A stretch of DNA of 45,810 nucleotides from Dehalococcoidia bacterium (GCA_014874385.1 JACWAE010000066.1:1-45810); one strand, 5' to 3'. Shown: positions 36,501 through 45,279, counted from the first letter of the stretch. A program made the numbers and translations. The notes: generated by a model not told the origin, from the letters alone.

Positions 36501-36629
36501 AAACTGAATGTTCGGTATGAGTTCTTCCTTGAGTCCGAAAATGGCCCAGATTGAGGCTCCGGCAATTAAGATCACTATTGCTAATGTCACCAGCCTATTG
36601 CGCAGAGCTAACCGAGTGAGATGCCACAT
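33600..36629 (-). CDS. RND-superfamily efflux transporter
   Basis: 1009-residue AcrB/HAE1-type permease with two repeats of six-helix membrane domain and large extracytoplasmic loops. The proton-relay Asp pair is in helix 4 (GRLIDDSIVMVEVIYRR). The opening LALRNRLVTLAIVILIAGAS is the first helix. Loop repeats begin ELIPNIQFPYTTVITVYPQA and again after residue ~520. No membrane-fusion or outer-membrane gene is adjacent. This fits a single-membrane cell, where the pump may export lipids or hydrophobic compounds. Good site GAGGAAAGGG before the ATG; gap to metG 25 bases. Confidence 0.93.
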   Translation of the reverse strand: MWHLTRLALRNRLVTLAIVILIAGASIWAIFGLKEELIPNIQFPYTTVITVYPQATPDQVASNVTTPIEKLIWSQWEGKGLKHLTSTSADSISVIFGEFEYGTNMDEVTSTIQQGISQLNLPPEVLAYAQTNPDMGENPQVIPLNMSLMPLVVLSLSGDLPPDQLKQIADTQIVPALQNIKGVLNVETEGGDKEQVVIAPDPTKMNEFGISMSQIVGLLAPQYTSLSQIENTPMGTGGVVLQDVADVGLGPAPGTVVTRTNSKPSVTITVMKQADANTVEVANAVLTKAKEMGGNLENGVQLDTTFTQSDFIQSSINELRDKALIGAALAIVIVFLFLTTIRASLVTAISIPLSLLIGFLAMRAFGITINILTLSAMSIAVGRLIDDSIVMVEVIYRRLQQGEGFREAAINGSREIANPITSATLATVAIFIPLIFVGGIVGQLFIPFALTVTFAMLASLLVALMVVPTLSNFLVRGKAKVKVGVSWYQKLYTPTLKWALRHRALTLIIAVILFFGSLSLLPVIGTSFISGMGEETLTVSIQMKPGTDLQKTSDVAAQVEQLLHNNKAVTNYYTTVGTSTSLTGAMTTASGGGDNTATINVYLGPGADVDKEAEALSSACDRIATAANAGIAVSTSESGNGGGPSFSDLNISIQGTNQNDIASTTGQLLTQLQGVKGLANVESDLTTTVQRLNIVPDPAKMAALGLSPDQQQQLQQEFYLLMMGNTLPNEVANIGNESYPLYIKGVANGLGNETTMANALRIGWPQSVALGNVSNVTLLQMPTHISHTDLALSATITGTITDKDVGGVNRVAQEKINALPAQPGVQVKMAGVAEEMASTFSHMGIAIIAAIIIAFLIVAFMMRSIVNPLIIMVSLPLASIGALLGLLITGNTIGVSAMMGMLMLVGIVLTNAIVLIALVEQLRKSGMSTYDSLVQGGQTRLRPILMTALTTIFAMIPLALGVGSGTLLAAELAVVVIGGLFSSTLLTLVVIPVIYSLVDGLRRRRARTG

Positions 36630-36654
36630 ATCCCTTTCCTCGCATCCTTAGCAA

Positions 36655-38334
36655 TTAATTTGTATGCAAAATGCTTTGTTCGAGAAGGGCATTTTCCTTC
36701 TCGACAATTTTATCATCTAATTTGGCAAACAGGTGCTCAGGAGGCGGCAACCTCTGTCCCGCCTGGGGCACAGTGAAGGCCCAGCCTCTATCACCTACCT
36801 CACCATCAAATCCGAGCAGGCGATGTAACCTCTCCGAGCTGAAGGGTAAAAACGGATAGAACACTGTCTTAAGGCAGCTAATTACACCGATAATAGTAAA
36901 AATAGCAGTGGCTGCTGAATCTCTATCTTCATTGATTTTCTTCCAGGGTGCCTTGTTGTCGAGATAGCGATTGGCTTCCTGAGCCAGCGCCATTATCTCT
37001 CTTACTGCCTCCCTGAAATGACAGGTATAAAGAAGCCTATCCACGGTTGCAAGCGTATCCTCCGCCTTCTTCAACAAAGCGTTAGATTCCGCATCAAGTT
37101 CTCCCACAGATGGAACGCATCGGTCAAAATTACGGTAGGCGAATGTCAGCGTCCTTTGAACTAAGTTACCGTAGGTAGCAACCAGCTCATCATTATTGCG
37201 GCGGACAAACTCCCGCCAGGAGAAATCGGCGTCGGATGTCTCCGGCATGTTGGCCGACATCAAGTATCGCAGTGGGTCAGCAGGATACCGCTCGAGGTAA
37301 TCAGGTAACCACACTGCCCAGTTGTGGCTGGTGGATAGCTTTCGCCCCTCAAGCGTGAGAAATTCATTAGCAGGCACATTATAAGGGAGATTGAGTCCCT
37401 CATATCCCATCAACATAGCCGGCCAGATAATAGTATGGAAGACAATATTGTCCTTGCCGATGAAATAATAGCCCTTAGTATCGCCTTCCCAGAATTTGCG
37501 CCATCGCTCGTCTTCTCCCTTGGACTGCGCCCATTCTTTAGATGCCGATAAATAGCCAATCACTGCCTCGAACCAGACATATATACGTTTTTTTTCATAT
37601 CCTGGTAGTGGCACCGGTATGCCCCACTCGATGTCGCGCGTAATAGCACGATCCCTCAGCCCCTCGGTTAAGTAGCGAAGCGTAAAATTCAGTACGTTTG
37701 ATCTCCAGTGGCTCTGTTCCTGAACCCAGGACTTCAATCTATCAGAGAAGGCGGAAAGACGCAGGAAGAAGTGCTCCGAGTCTCTGATTTCAGGTGTGCT
37801 CTTACATATACTGCAATGGGGGTTAATTAAGTCCGCAGGATTCAGGGGCTTACCACAGTCGTCGCATTGGTCTCCGCGTGCTCTGGGGCTGCCGCAATAA
37901 GGACAGGTGCCCTCTACATACCGGTCGGGAAGGAAACGGACGCATTTGGGACAATAAGGCAGTGACATTTTGTCTTTGTAGATATAGCCCTTATCCAGCA
38001 GCTTGAGAAAGAAATCCTGGGCAACGTGTGCATGGTTCTGAGTCTCCGTGGTAGTAAACAGGTCGAACGAAATCCCTAATTTCTTCCAACAATCGAGGAA
38101 TCCTTGATGATAGCGGTTTACTACCTCTTGGGGTGTTTTGCCCTCAGCCTCGGCGCGAAGGGTGACTGGAGTGCCATGCTGGTCGGAACCTGAGACCATC
38201 AACACCTCATTGCCTTTGACGCGGTGATAGCGAGCAAATATGTCTGCAGGCAAATATGCCCCAGCGATATGACCCAAATGTAAAGGCCCGTTAGCGTAGG
38301 GCCAGGCCACTCCAATAAAAATACGTTCAGCCAT
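36655..38334 (-). CDS. metG: methionyl-tRNA synthetase
   Basis: 559-residue class I synthetase charging tRNA-Met. HIGH-type motif PYANGPLHLGHIAGAYL at the N-terminus, a double-knuckle zinc insertion (CPKC, CPYC, CDDC and CSIC around residues 126-180), and KLSTSHNWAVW in the KMSKS position. The KMSKS loop is degenerate (KLSTS), as in some MetG1-type enzymes. The anticodon-binding domain is present. No C-terminal dimerisation/tRNA-binding (EMAP-like) domain is fused. It lies 62 bases after rsmI. Confidence 0.96.
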   Translation of the reverse strand: MAERIFIGVAWPYANGPLHLGHIAGAYLPADIFARYHRVKGNEVLMVSGSDQHGTPVTLRAEAEGKTPQEVVNRYHQGFLDCWKKLGISFDLFTTTETQNHAHVAQDFFLKLLDKGYIYKDKMSLPYCPKCVRFLPDRYVEGTCPYCGSPRARGDQCDDCGKPLNPADLINPHCSICKSTPEIRDSEHFFLRLSAFSDRLKSWVQEQSHWRSNVLNFTLRYLTEGLRDRAITRDIEWGIPVPLPGYEKKRIYVWFEAVIGYLSASKEWAQSKGEDERWRKFWEGDTKGYYFIGKDNIVFHTIIWPAMLMGYEGLNLPYNVPANEFLTLEGRKLSTSHNWAVWLPDYLERYPADPLRYLMSANMPETSDADFSWREFVRRNNDELVATYGNLVQRTLTFAYRNFDRCVPSVGELDAESNALLKKAEDTLATVDRLLYTCHFREAVREIMALAQEANRYLDNKAPWKKINEDRDSAATAIFTIIGVISCLKTVFYPFLPFSSERLHRLLGFDGEVGDRGWAFTVPQAGQRLPPPEHLFAKLDDKIVEKENALLEQSILHTN

Positions 38335-38396
38335 CAGTTACCAAAATTAACAAATTATTGATTATTTTAACACAAGCAGGGAGAAAAAACCAAAGC

Positions 38397-39218
38397 CTAA
38401 CTCAGCTCCAGCCATGCCTTGTAGAGCAGCTTCTTGGATAAGTGAGTTACTCTAGCGAGTTTAGCTACAGCCTCTTTAGCAGTAGCCCCCTCACAGCGAA
38501 GTCTGCGGAGTTCCTCTTTAATGAAGAAATCTGTTAACTCTTTCTGGTCCCTGCGCCCACTATACCCGGCGATAACCAATGTGAATTCACCCCTGGGCCG
38601 GGAGAAATGAGCCATTGCCTGGCTTACCGTTCCTCTGAAGACCTCCTCATGCATTTTGGTAAGCTCGCGGCAGACAGCGATTTTCCTGTCTCCTAATCCC
38701 TCAAGGAGATCACTCAATGAGTCGAGTAATCTGTGCGGTGCCTCAAAAGCAACGATGGTGCGAGACTCCGAAGTAATCGATTCAAGGAGGCGCTTTCTTT
38801 CGCCCTTCCCTCTGGGCAGAAAGCCGAGGTAAAGGAACTGGTTTGTAGGCAAGCCTGAGACAGCAAGAGCAGTAGGCAGAACCGATGGACCGGGTATAGC
38901 AACAACCGGGGTACCTCGCTCGATTGCCGCCAGAACCAACTCGTAGCCGGGGTCGCTTATCCCTGGCATACCCGCCTCCGATACCAAGGCAATATCTTCA
39001 TGCTCAAGGCGTTCCAGAAGATAAGAAAGTTTCGACTTCTTGTTGTGCTCGTGATAGCTGGTCTGCGGAGTCTTGATTTTGTAGACAGAAAGAAGACGAC
39101 GCGTCCTGCGTGTGTCCTCGGCAGCAATAAGTCTCACTTCTCCCAGGATACGAACCGCTCGCAGCGATATATCCTCTAGATTTCCAATAGGTGTAGCCAC
39201 AAGGTATAGCGTTGGCAT
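38397..39218 (-). CDS. rsmI: 16S rRNA 2'-O-ribose methyltransferase RsmI
   Basis: 273-residue SAM-dependent enzyme modifying C1402 of 16S rRNA. Family signature at the N-terminus: LYLVATPIGNLEDISLRAVRIL. Also ITAEDTR-like IAAEDTRRT, TSYHEHNK, SEAGMPGISDPG, and IPGPSVLPTALAVSGLPT. The C-terminal ~45 residues form a helix-rich extension (KEAVAKLARVTHLSKK). First gene of a minus-strand run with metG. Confidence 0.96.
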   Translation of the reverse strand: MPTLYLVATPIGNLEDISLRAVRILGEVRLIAAEDTRRTRRLLSVYKIKTPQTSYHEHNKKSKLSYLLERLEHEDIALVSEAGMPGISDPGYELVLAAIERGTPVVAIPGPSVLPTALAVSGLPTNQFLYLGFLPRGKGERKRLLESITSESRTIVAFEAPHRLLDSLSDLLEGLGDRKIAVCRELTKMHEEVFRGTVSQAMAHFSRPRGEFTLVIAGYSGRRDQKELTDFFIKEELRRLRCEGATAKEAVAKLARVTHLSKKLLYKAWLELS

Positions 39219-39227
39219 AGCAAAGGG

Positions 39228-39256
39228 ATTATATCCTATAGCTCGATGGCAGTCTA
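39228..39256 (-). promoter_or_regulatory. putative rsmI promoter
   Basis: On the minus strand TAGACT (39256-39251), 17 bases, then perfect TATAAT (39233-39228). The start of transcription would fall about 3 bases before the rsmI ATG, so the message may be leaderless. Confidence 0.45.
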
Positions 39257-39298
39257 TCGCACTCTCCCGTCTATCCTATAGGGTGGTCTTAGGTTTAC

Positions 39299-39326
39299 TT
39301 GACTTTATGTACCTGTTTATTATATC
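39299..39326 (+). promoter_or_regulatory. putative guaB3 promoter
   Basis: TTGACT at 39299-39304 with TATATC at 39321-39326 (16-base spacer), about 37 bases before the guaB3 ATG. The surrounding region is A/T-rich, so the -10 assignment is uncertain. Confidence 0.35.
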
Positions 39327-39362
39327 CTTTCCTAAATCTCATTTATTTTATTAGGACGAGTT

Positions 39363-40514
39363 ATGGAACGTTCCCAACATAAGACCCTGAGACAAGCTTA
39401 CGGTTTCGACGATGTTGCCCTTGTACCTGGAGACATCACTATCAACCCTGATCAGACGGATATAAGCTTCGCCGTGGACAAGCTTAACCTCTCCATACCT
39501 ATCCTGGCATCGGCAATGGACGGTGTAGTTGATGTTCGCTTCGCCATTGCGATGGGTAAACTCGGCGGGCTTGCTGTTCTTAATTTGGAGGGGGTGCAGG
39601 CACGCTACGATGACCCCAGTATCGTTTTAGACAAGATCGCCAACGCCCCGCAGCAGGAAGTCACAGCACTTCTGCAAAAGATTTATTCGGAGCCGATTAA
39701 AGAGAACCTTGTAGGTGACCGAATAAGAGCTATTAAAAAGACGGGCGCTGTCTGCGCTGTTTCGCTCACACCGGCTAACACTAAGAGGCTCTCGCCACTT
39801 GCAGTTGAGGCGGGAATCGACGTTCTGGTGGTACAATCTACTGTTACCACAGCACGGCATGTTTCAAAAAGCTACAAAGGACTTATCTTCTCGGAACTGG
39901 TTAAGCAACTACCTGTACCCGTGATTGTCGGCAACTGCGTGAGCTACAGTGCCTGCCGCAAACTGATGGAAACAGGAATTCACGGACTGCTTGTAGGTGT
40001 GGGGCCAGGCGCAGCTTGCACTACCCGGGAAGTGCTGGGTGTTGGAGTACCCCAGGCCACCGCGATTATGGATTGCGCCGCTGCCCGAGACGATTATTTC
40101 AAAGTCAGTGGACGACGTGTCCCCATAATAGCTGATGGCGGTATGCGCAATGGGGGTGATATCTGCAAAGCCTTCGCCTGTGGCGCTGATGCAGTAATGC
40201 TGGGCTCGATCTTTGCTCAGACAAAAGAAGCTCCTGGTAAAGGCAACCACTGGGGGATGGCGACCCCGCACGAGGCTCTACCCAGGGGAACGCGAGTAAA
40301 GGTCGGTATGAAAGGCACCCTGGAGCAGACCCTCTTCGGGCCTTCATCGGTTACCGATGGTACTCAGAACCTGATTGGGGCGCTTCGCACTGCGATGGGC
40401 GTCTGCGGGGCACGCAATATTAAAGAGATGCATCAAACCGAGGTGATAATCGCTCCATCGATAAAGACAGAGGGCAAATTCTTCCAGATGATGCAGGGCC
40501 TTGCGAAGTGCTAA
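39363..40514 (+). CDS. guaB3: GuaB3-type IMP dehydrogenase/GMP reductase family protein
   Basis: 383-residue TIM-barrel purine-nucleotide oxidoreductase without CBS domains, the length of the GuaB3 subfamily. The phosphate-binding/catalytic loop [20 protein letters not shown] carries the reactive Cys. [20 protein letters not shown] binds the phosphate, and the mobile flap ends [20 protein letters not shown]. GuaB3 has been reported to act as a GMP reductase in cyanobacteria, so dehydrogenase activity should not be assumed. AGGA lies before the ATG. It reads in the same direction as hppA but has a separate promoter region. Confidence 0.9.
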   Translation: MERSQHKTLRQAYGFDDVALVPGDITINPDQTDISFAVDKLNLSIPILASAMDGVVDVRFAIAMGKLGGLAVLNLEGVQARYDDPSIVLDKIANAPQQEVTALLQKIYSEPIKENLVGDRIRAIKKTGAVCAVSLTPANTKRLSPLAVEAGIDVLVVQSTVTTARHVSKSYKGLIFSELVKQLPVPVIVGNCVSYSACRKLMETGIHGLLVGVGPGAACTTREVLGVGVPQATAIMDCAAARDDYFKVSGRRVPIIADGGMRNGGDICKAFACGADAVMLGSIFAQTKEAPGKGNHWGMATPHEALPRGTRVKVGMKGTLEQTLFGPSSVTDGTQNLIGALRTAMGVCGARNIKEMHQTEVIIAPSIKTEGKFFQMMQGLAKC

Positions 40515-40557
40515 TTGGACTTTATGCCAATATTTCAAATTCGTCTGCTGGTAAGAC

Positions 40558-40586
40558 TTGACTAGCCACAGTGAGCGTGGTAAATT
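40558..40586 (+). promoter_or_regulatory. putative hppA promoter
   Basis: TTGACT (40558-40563), a 17-base spacer, then TAAATT (40581-40586). It leaves a leader of about 90 bases before the hppA ATG. Confidence 0.6.
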
Positions 40587-40621
40587 ATTAGGCGTGTTTG
40601 CCAGGTTATGAGGCGTATGAG

Positions 40622-40653
40622 GGGGTGGGTGATGAACCTATCCCTTTATTTTG
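40622..40653 (+). promoter_or_regulatory. terminator-like hairpin in the hppA leader
   Basis: Nine-pair stem (40622-40630 with 40636-40644, two of them G-U) and a 5-base loop, followed directly by TTTATTTTG. It lies between the hppA promoter and its ribosome binding site, where it could act as an attenuator. I do not recognise a known riboswitch around it. Confidence 0.4.
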
Positions 40654-40681
40654 CCTGAAATTATGTTAAAGGAGGTCTGGT

Positions 40682-42892
40682 ATGTTACCTGGGATTTTCT
40701 GGGTGGTGGCGATCGGCATCGCTATCGGGGTTGTGTTTTCCCTGGGACTGATCAGGCAAATCCTGCGCAGCGATACGGGGTCGGCACCGATGCGAGATGT
40801 CAACGCCAGAATAACGGAAGGTGCCTGGGCTTTTATCAGGCGCCAGTATTCCACCATCGCTGTAGTAGCTCTCTTAGTGGCTGTGATAATCGGCGTCGTA
40901 CTGGGAAAGCTGAGCAGCAAAGAGGAATTGGATACGCTTGGCGTAACAGCTCTTGGTCTGGGTTGGAGGACGGCTGTCGGTTTCCTTGTTGGCGCTTTTT
41001 GCTCCTGTCTCTCGGGCATTGTGGGTATGTGGATTGCGGTCAAGTCGAATGTTCGTTGTGCCGCTGCCTCTCACAGTGGTCTGGATAAGGCAATCAAAGT
41101 TGCTCTGCGCGGCGGAGCGGTCTCAGGCTTCTTGATTGTTACCTTGAGCCTGCTTGGCGTAACAGCAATGTATTTTGCTTTCGGTGGGTACAACAATCCT
41201 AATATTGCGCCTCACCTTATTGTCGCCTTCGGCTTCGGTGCCAGTATGGTTGCCCTTTTTGCCCAGCTTGGTGGCGGTATATTTACCAAAGCTGCCGATA
41301 TGGGTGCTGACCTTGCTGGAAAAGTCGAGGCCGGGATTCCCGAGGACGATCCCCGCAATGCGGCAGTAATCGCTGACCTGGTTGGTGATAATGTCGGTGA
41401 CTGCGCCGGCCGCGGCGCAGACCTGTTCGAGTCCACTGCAGCAGAGAACATAGGGGCTATGATAATCGGTGTAGCCCTGTATGTCGCTTCAGTAAATGCC
41501 GGTATCTCAGCTACACTGGCCGTGGGCTGGGTATTGTTCCCGCTGATTATTCGTGCTTTCGGTATCATCTCCAGCTTGGTAGGGATAATGGCGGTCAGCA
41601 GCCGCAAGGGAGAAAACCCTATGACTTCCCTGAACCGCGGCTTTTTTGTAGCCCTGGCGCTGTGTATAGCGGCGATGATTGGCGTTTCAGCCGTCATGTT
41701 CAGACCCATGGCCGGCGGATGGCTGTGGCTTCTAGGGGCTGGCATCATCGGCATACTAGCCAGCGTCATTGTAGTCTACGTCACTCAGTATTACACCGAA
41801 GCCAGGTATAGCCCGACCAGGAGGATTGCAGAGGCTTCCCGCACTGGCCCGGCAACCGTAATAGTGGAAGGCATGTCGGTGGGCTTCGAGACTGTTCTGC
41901 CCACTGCGCTCATCATCTGTGTAGCGCTGGGGGCTACATACTGGTTCGGTACCAAGGCGGGGCTACCAGGGCTTGAATGGTGGGTAGCAGGTGCCTACGG
42001 AACAGCAATTGCCACTATGGGCATGCTGATGACCTGTCCCTTCATCCTGGCCGAGGATACCTTTGGCCCTATAACCGATAATGCCAATGGAATCAACGAG
42101 TTCACAAACGCTGGCTCTGAGATAAGAAGGGTTACTGACCACCTCGATGCTACCGGCAATACCACCAAGGCATTGACCAAGGGATATGCCATGATTTCGG
42201 CCGGCCTTGCCGGATTCCTTCTGTTCCAGGCCTACTTCGACAGGGTACAACTATTCCAGAACATAAAGGGAGCAGTCTTCGACGTAAACATAGTCATCCC
42301 TGAAGCCCTTATCGGCGCCATCGTTGCCATAATGATGGTCTTCCTGTTCAGCTCCTGGGGGCTCAGATCGGTTGGCGGGGCAGCAAGCAAGATTATCGAC
42401 GAGGTGCGCCGCCAGATTAAAGCCGACCCTGGGATTATGCAGGGTACTTCAAAACCTGACTACGGCAAGGCAGTAGATATTACCACCAGAGCCGCTCTTA
42501 GAGGAATGATTGCCCCTGCGTTGCTTCCTGTATTGCTCCCGATAATCATAGGGGTTGTTTTCAGATACATGCACTTACGCGTTGGCGGTTCCGACGCTGC
42601 TATGGCGGTAGGAGCCTTCCTCATAACCGGAACCTTTGCTTCTATCCTGATGGCCTCCTTCATGAACAACGGCGGAGGTGCCTGGGATAATGCCAAGAAA
42701 TACATTGAGGACGGGCAGCTCAAAGATGAAGCCGGAAATGTTTTGGGCAAACGTTCGCTGCCACATGCTGCAGGGGTCGTCGGTGATACCGTAGGAGACC
42801 CCCTTAAGGATACTGTGGGGCCTTCCCTGCATATCGTAGCTAAGCTTATAGCTACGGTGACGCTGGTGATGTGTCCTTTGTGGATACGATAA
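40682..42892 (+). CDS. hppA: membrane-bound proton-pumping pyrophosphatase
   Basis: 736-residue, ~16-helix pump that couples pyrophosphate hydrolysis to ion export. The catalytic loops are intact: GGGIFTKAADMGADLAGKVE, EDDPRNAAVIADLVGDNVGD, then DNANGINEF and the C-terminal GGAWDNAKKYIEDG and GDTVGDPLKDTVGPSLH. In the segment GNTTKALTKG the Lys at residue 496 takes the place of the Ala of K+-dependent enzymes, predicting a K+-independent H+-pump. A near-perfect AAAGGAGGT precedes the ATG. It would recover energy from pyrophosphate made by biosynthesis, including acetyl-CoA synthetase and tRNA charging. Confidence 0.97.
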   Translation: MLPGIFWVVAIGIAIGVVFSLGLIRQILRSDTGSAPMRDVNARITEGAWAFIRRQYSTIAVVALLVAVIIGVVLGKLSSKEELDTLGVTALGLGWRTAVGFLVGAFCSCLSGIVGMWIAVKSNVRCAAASHSGLDKAIKVALRGGAVSGFLIVTLSLLGVTAMYFAFGGYNNPNIAPHLIVAFGFGASMVALFAQLGGGIFTKAADMGADLAGKVEAGIPEDDPRNAAVIADLVGDNVGDCAGRGADLFESTAAENIGAMIIGVALYVASVNAGISATLAVGWVLFPLIIRAFGIISSLVGIMAVSSRKGENPMTSLNRGFFVALALCIAAMIGVSAVMFRPMAGGWLWLLGAGIIGILASVIVVYVTQYYTEARYSPTRRIAEASRTGPATVIVEGMSVGFETVLPTALIICVALGATYWFGTKAGLPGLEWWVAGAYGTAIATMGMLMTCPFILAEDTFGPITDNANGINEFTNAGSEIRRVTDHLDATGNTTKALTKGYAMISAGLAGFLLFQAYFDRVQLFQNIKGAVFDVNIVIPEALIGAIVAIMMVFLFSSWGLRSVGGAASKIIDEVRRQIKADPGIMQGTSKPDYGKAVDITTRAALRGMIAPALLPVLLPIIIGVVFRYMHLRVGGSDAAMAVGAFLITGTFASILMASFMNNGGGAWDNAKKYIEDGQLKDEAGNVLGKRSLPHAAGVVGDTVGDPLKDTVGPSLHIVAKLIATVTLVMCPLWIR

Positions 42893-42925
42893 GGCTTTAA
42901 TAAAAAATAGGGTTTCGAGGTCACA

Positions 42926-42970
42926 ACAGCCTGCTGAACATTTAGAGTTCGGCAGGCTGTTTGTCTTGTT
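42926..42970 (+). terminator. rho-independent terminator of hppA
   Basis: Fourteen-pair stem with one A/G change (42926-42939 with 42947-42960), a 7-base loop and a T-rich tail (TTGTCTTGTT). It lies 34 bases after the hppA stop and between two convergent genes, so it may stop both transcripts. Confidence 0.75.
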
Positions 42971-42997
42971 TGAACTAATCCGTTGCCTTGTGGGTAC

Positions 42998-43627
42998 TCA
43001 GCGTAAGAAGGGGTTCCCTTTTCTTTCAGCGCCGATAGTGGTCTCGGGGCCATGTCCGGGGTAAACGATAGTCGAATCGGGCAACACCATAAGCTTGGCC
43101 ATTATACTGTCCATGAGCTTGCCATAGTCTCCTCCGGCAAGATCGGTTCTGCCTATGCCAAAGTTGAACAAAGTGTCTCCGGAAAAGACAACCCCATCGC
43201 ACAAAAGCGAGATGCCTCCTGGCGTATGGCCGGGAGTATAAAGTACCTCGAACTTCAGGTCACCTATCTCGATTATGTCGCCATCTTTGAGAAGTCTGTC
43301 CGGCTTGGGCGGAGCCCTTAGCGATGACCCCAACATCAATCCCATCATCCTGCCAAACATCATAGGCATAGCTTCTCTGGAATCTGCTTCATGCACTGCA
43401 TACTTGGCGCCGGTTGCATCCTTAACGCTGCGCAGTGCCCCGACGTGGTCGATATGATTATGTGTAGCCACAATCAACACTATAGATAGACGAAGACCGC
43501 GTACTGTGTTCAGAATATTCGGGGCATCGGCCCCGGGGTCGATAATTAGTCCTTCCCCGGTAGTTTCCGAACCTACGATAAAGCAGTTCGACGCAAATGG
43601 GCCTACTACAAGCGTCTTAACGATCAT
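42998..43627 (-). CDS. MBL-fold metallohydrolase (glyoxalase II-like)
   Basis: 209-residue cytoplasmic metallo-beta-lactamase-fold hydrolase. The metal motif is THNHIDHVG (H-x-H-x-D-H). Further ligands are in YTPGHTPGG, FSGDTLF and VYPGHGPET. The size and the SNCFIVG opening place it with the short glyoxalase II/YcbL-like group, which acts on thioesters; the substrate is not predictable. Strong GGAGG before the ATG at 43627. Single gene, convergent with hppA and divergent from glyS. Confidence 0.92.
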   Translation of the reverse strand: MIVKTLVVGPFASNCFIVGSETTGEGLIIDPGADAPNILNTVRGLRLSIVLIVATHNHIDHVGALRSVKDATGAKYAVHEADSREAMPMMFGRMMGLMLGSSLRAPPKPDRLLKDGDIIEIGDLKFEVLYTPGHTPGGISLLCDGVVFSGDTLFNFGIGRTDLAGGDYGKLMDSIMAKLMVLPDSTIVYPGHGPETTIGAERKGNPFLR

Positions 43628-43793
43628 TTATTCCTCCGATATCTGAACGCACTCGAAATCACTATATATCTCTATCTGTGGAAAACCCTTACATTTTTGA
43701 CTATTTACGCTGCGCTGTCAAGTCTTTACACTGGAAAGGAAAACTGCTACCTTATAAGGCGAAGTTTGCAATAGGTTATCAGGAGAAACGACA

Positions 43794-45164
43794 GTGATTG
43801 AACAGGTTCCAAGCAAAGTGGATATGGATAAGTTGGTCTCCCTGTGCAAGAGGAGGGGCTTTATCTTCCCTTCGAGCGAGATTTACGGCGGCCTAGGCGC
43901 CTGCTACGACTACGGGCCGCTGGGGGTAGAACTCAAGAATAACGTCAAAAAGGCCTGGTGGAAGGCAGCCGTCCAGGAACGCGACGACATGGTTGGCCTG
44001 GATGCCTCTATACTCATGCATCCTCAGACCTGGGTTGCCAGCGGGCACGTGGAGGGCTTCGCTGACCCGCTGGTAGAATGTAAACAATGCCATCAACGCT
44101 GGCGCGCCGACCACATCAAAGGTGGGAAGTGTCCGGCCTGTGGCGGCGAGCTTACCGAGCCCCGCATGTTCAACCTCATGTTCAAGACCTTCGTGGGCCC
44201 GGTGGAGGATGAAGCGTCGGTGGTCTACCTGCGACCTGAGACGGCGCAGGGTATATTCGTTAACTTCCAGAATGTGCTTAACTCCACCAGGAGGAAGCTG
44301 CCCTTCGGCATCGCTCAGACGGGCAAGTCCTTCAGAAACGAGATAACCACAGGTAACTTCATCTTCAGAATGCGCGAGTTCGAGCAGATGGAGATAGAAT
44401 ACTTCGTCAAGCCCGGCACCGACGAACAGTGGTTCAAACACTGGGTCGACCAGAGATTCAACTGGTACATCAATTTAGGCATTAAAAAGGAGAACCTCAA
44501 GCTGCGTCAACACGCCAAGGATGAGCTTGCCCACTACGCCCGTGACTGCTACGATATAGAGTATCTCTTCCCCATAGGCTGGTCGGAGTTGGAGGGCGTC
44601 GCCAATCGCACTGACTTTGATTTGAAACAGCACGCCAAATTCAGCGGCAAGGACCTGAGCTATTTTGATGAGGAGACCAAGGAACATATCATGCCCTATG
44701 TTATCGAGCCCTCGGCAGGGGTTGACCGCTCGGTACTGGCTTTCCTGGCTGACTCCTATTACGAAGAGAAAGACAAGGAAGGGCTGAGGGTAATATTGAG
44801 GCTTCACTATGACCTGGCCCCGATAAAGGTCGCCATCCTTCCCCTGAGCCGGAACGAAAAGCTGATTCCGCTGTCCAGGGAGGTCTACAACAGCGTGCGC
44901 AGTTGTTGGATGGTGCAATACGACGATGCCCAGAGCATAGGCAGGCGCTACCGCAGGCAGGACGAGATAGGTACACCGTTCTGCGTCACAATAGACTTCC
45001 AGTCTCTTGAGGATAAACAGGCGACTATCCGGGAACGCGACAAGATGAGGCAGATACGAGTTCCTATCGAAGTGTTGAAGTCAACGCTCGAAGCCAAGCT
45101 GTGTGGGGAACCGTTAGATGTCTTGCCCCCAGGCGGGAAAAAGTGGCTGGGGTTTGAGGGGTAG
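43794..45164 (+). CDS. glyS: glycyl-tRNA synthetase (alpha2 type)
   Basis: 456-residue class II synthetase of the dimeric type. Motif 1 region: [21 protein letters not shown] zinc-binding insertion has CKQCHQRW and CPACGGEL. Motif 2 is around [20 protein letters not shown], and the C-terminal anticodon domain starts near residue 345 ([20 protein letters not shown]). It starts at GTG with AGGAG about 9 bases upstream. The 166-base upstream gap holds no T-box element that I can see. Followed by 115 bases without a gene. Confidence 0.97.
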   Translation: MIEQVPSKVDMDKLVSLCKRRGFIFPSSEIYGGLGACYDYGPLGVELKNNVKKAWWKAAVQERDDMVGLDASILMHPQTWVASGHVEGFADPLVECKQCHQRWRADHIKGGKCPACGGELTEPRMFNLMFKTFVGPVEDEASVVYLRPETAQGIFVNFQNVLNSTRRKLPFGIAQTGKSFRNEITTGNFIFRMREFEQMEIEYFVKPGTDEQWFKHWVDQRFNWYINLGIKKENLKLRQHAKDELAHYARDCYDIEYLFPIGWSELEGVANRTDFDLKQHAKFSGKDLSYFDEETKEHIMPYVIEPSAGVDRSVLAFLADSYYEEKDKEGLRVILRLHYDLAPIKVAILPLSRNEKLIPLSREVYNSVRSCWMVQYDDAQSIGRRYRRQDEIGTPFCVTIDFQSLEDKQATIRERDKMRQIRVPIEVLKSTLEAKLCGEPLDVLPPGGKKWLGFEG

Positions 45165-45279
45165 AGTAAACTGAAGATAGGGATGCAGTTCGGTGAGAAG
45201 AAAATTAATTTCGATTCAAAGTTGTCTTTTCAACGCTTTTGCGAATTCTCGCTATTGTAATCCGCAAAAAGAAAGCTGT

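Noticed and set aside
36680..36704. 9-bp perfect inverted repeat as a terminator
   Set aside because: It lies inside the metG coding sequence before its stop. No plus-strand gene ends there, and no T-run follows in the metG direction.
40515..40681. Fluoride riboswitch before hppA
   Set aside because: The leader lacks the conserved pseudoknot sequences; only a simple hairpin is seen.
41212..41769. A 185-residue open frame antisense to hppA
   Set aside because: It lies wholly opposite the conserved pyrophosphatase sequence, with low-complexity Pro/Ala/Thr composition.
43628..43793. T-box riboswitch before glyS
   Set aside because: The conserved T-box bulge sequence and a terminator/antiterminator pair are not visible.
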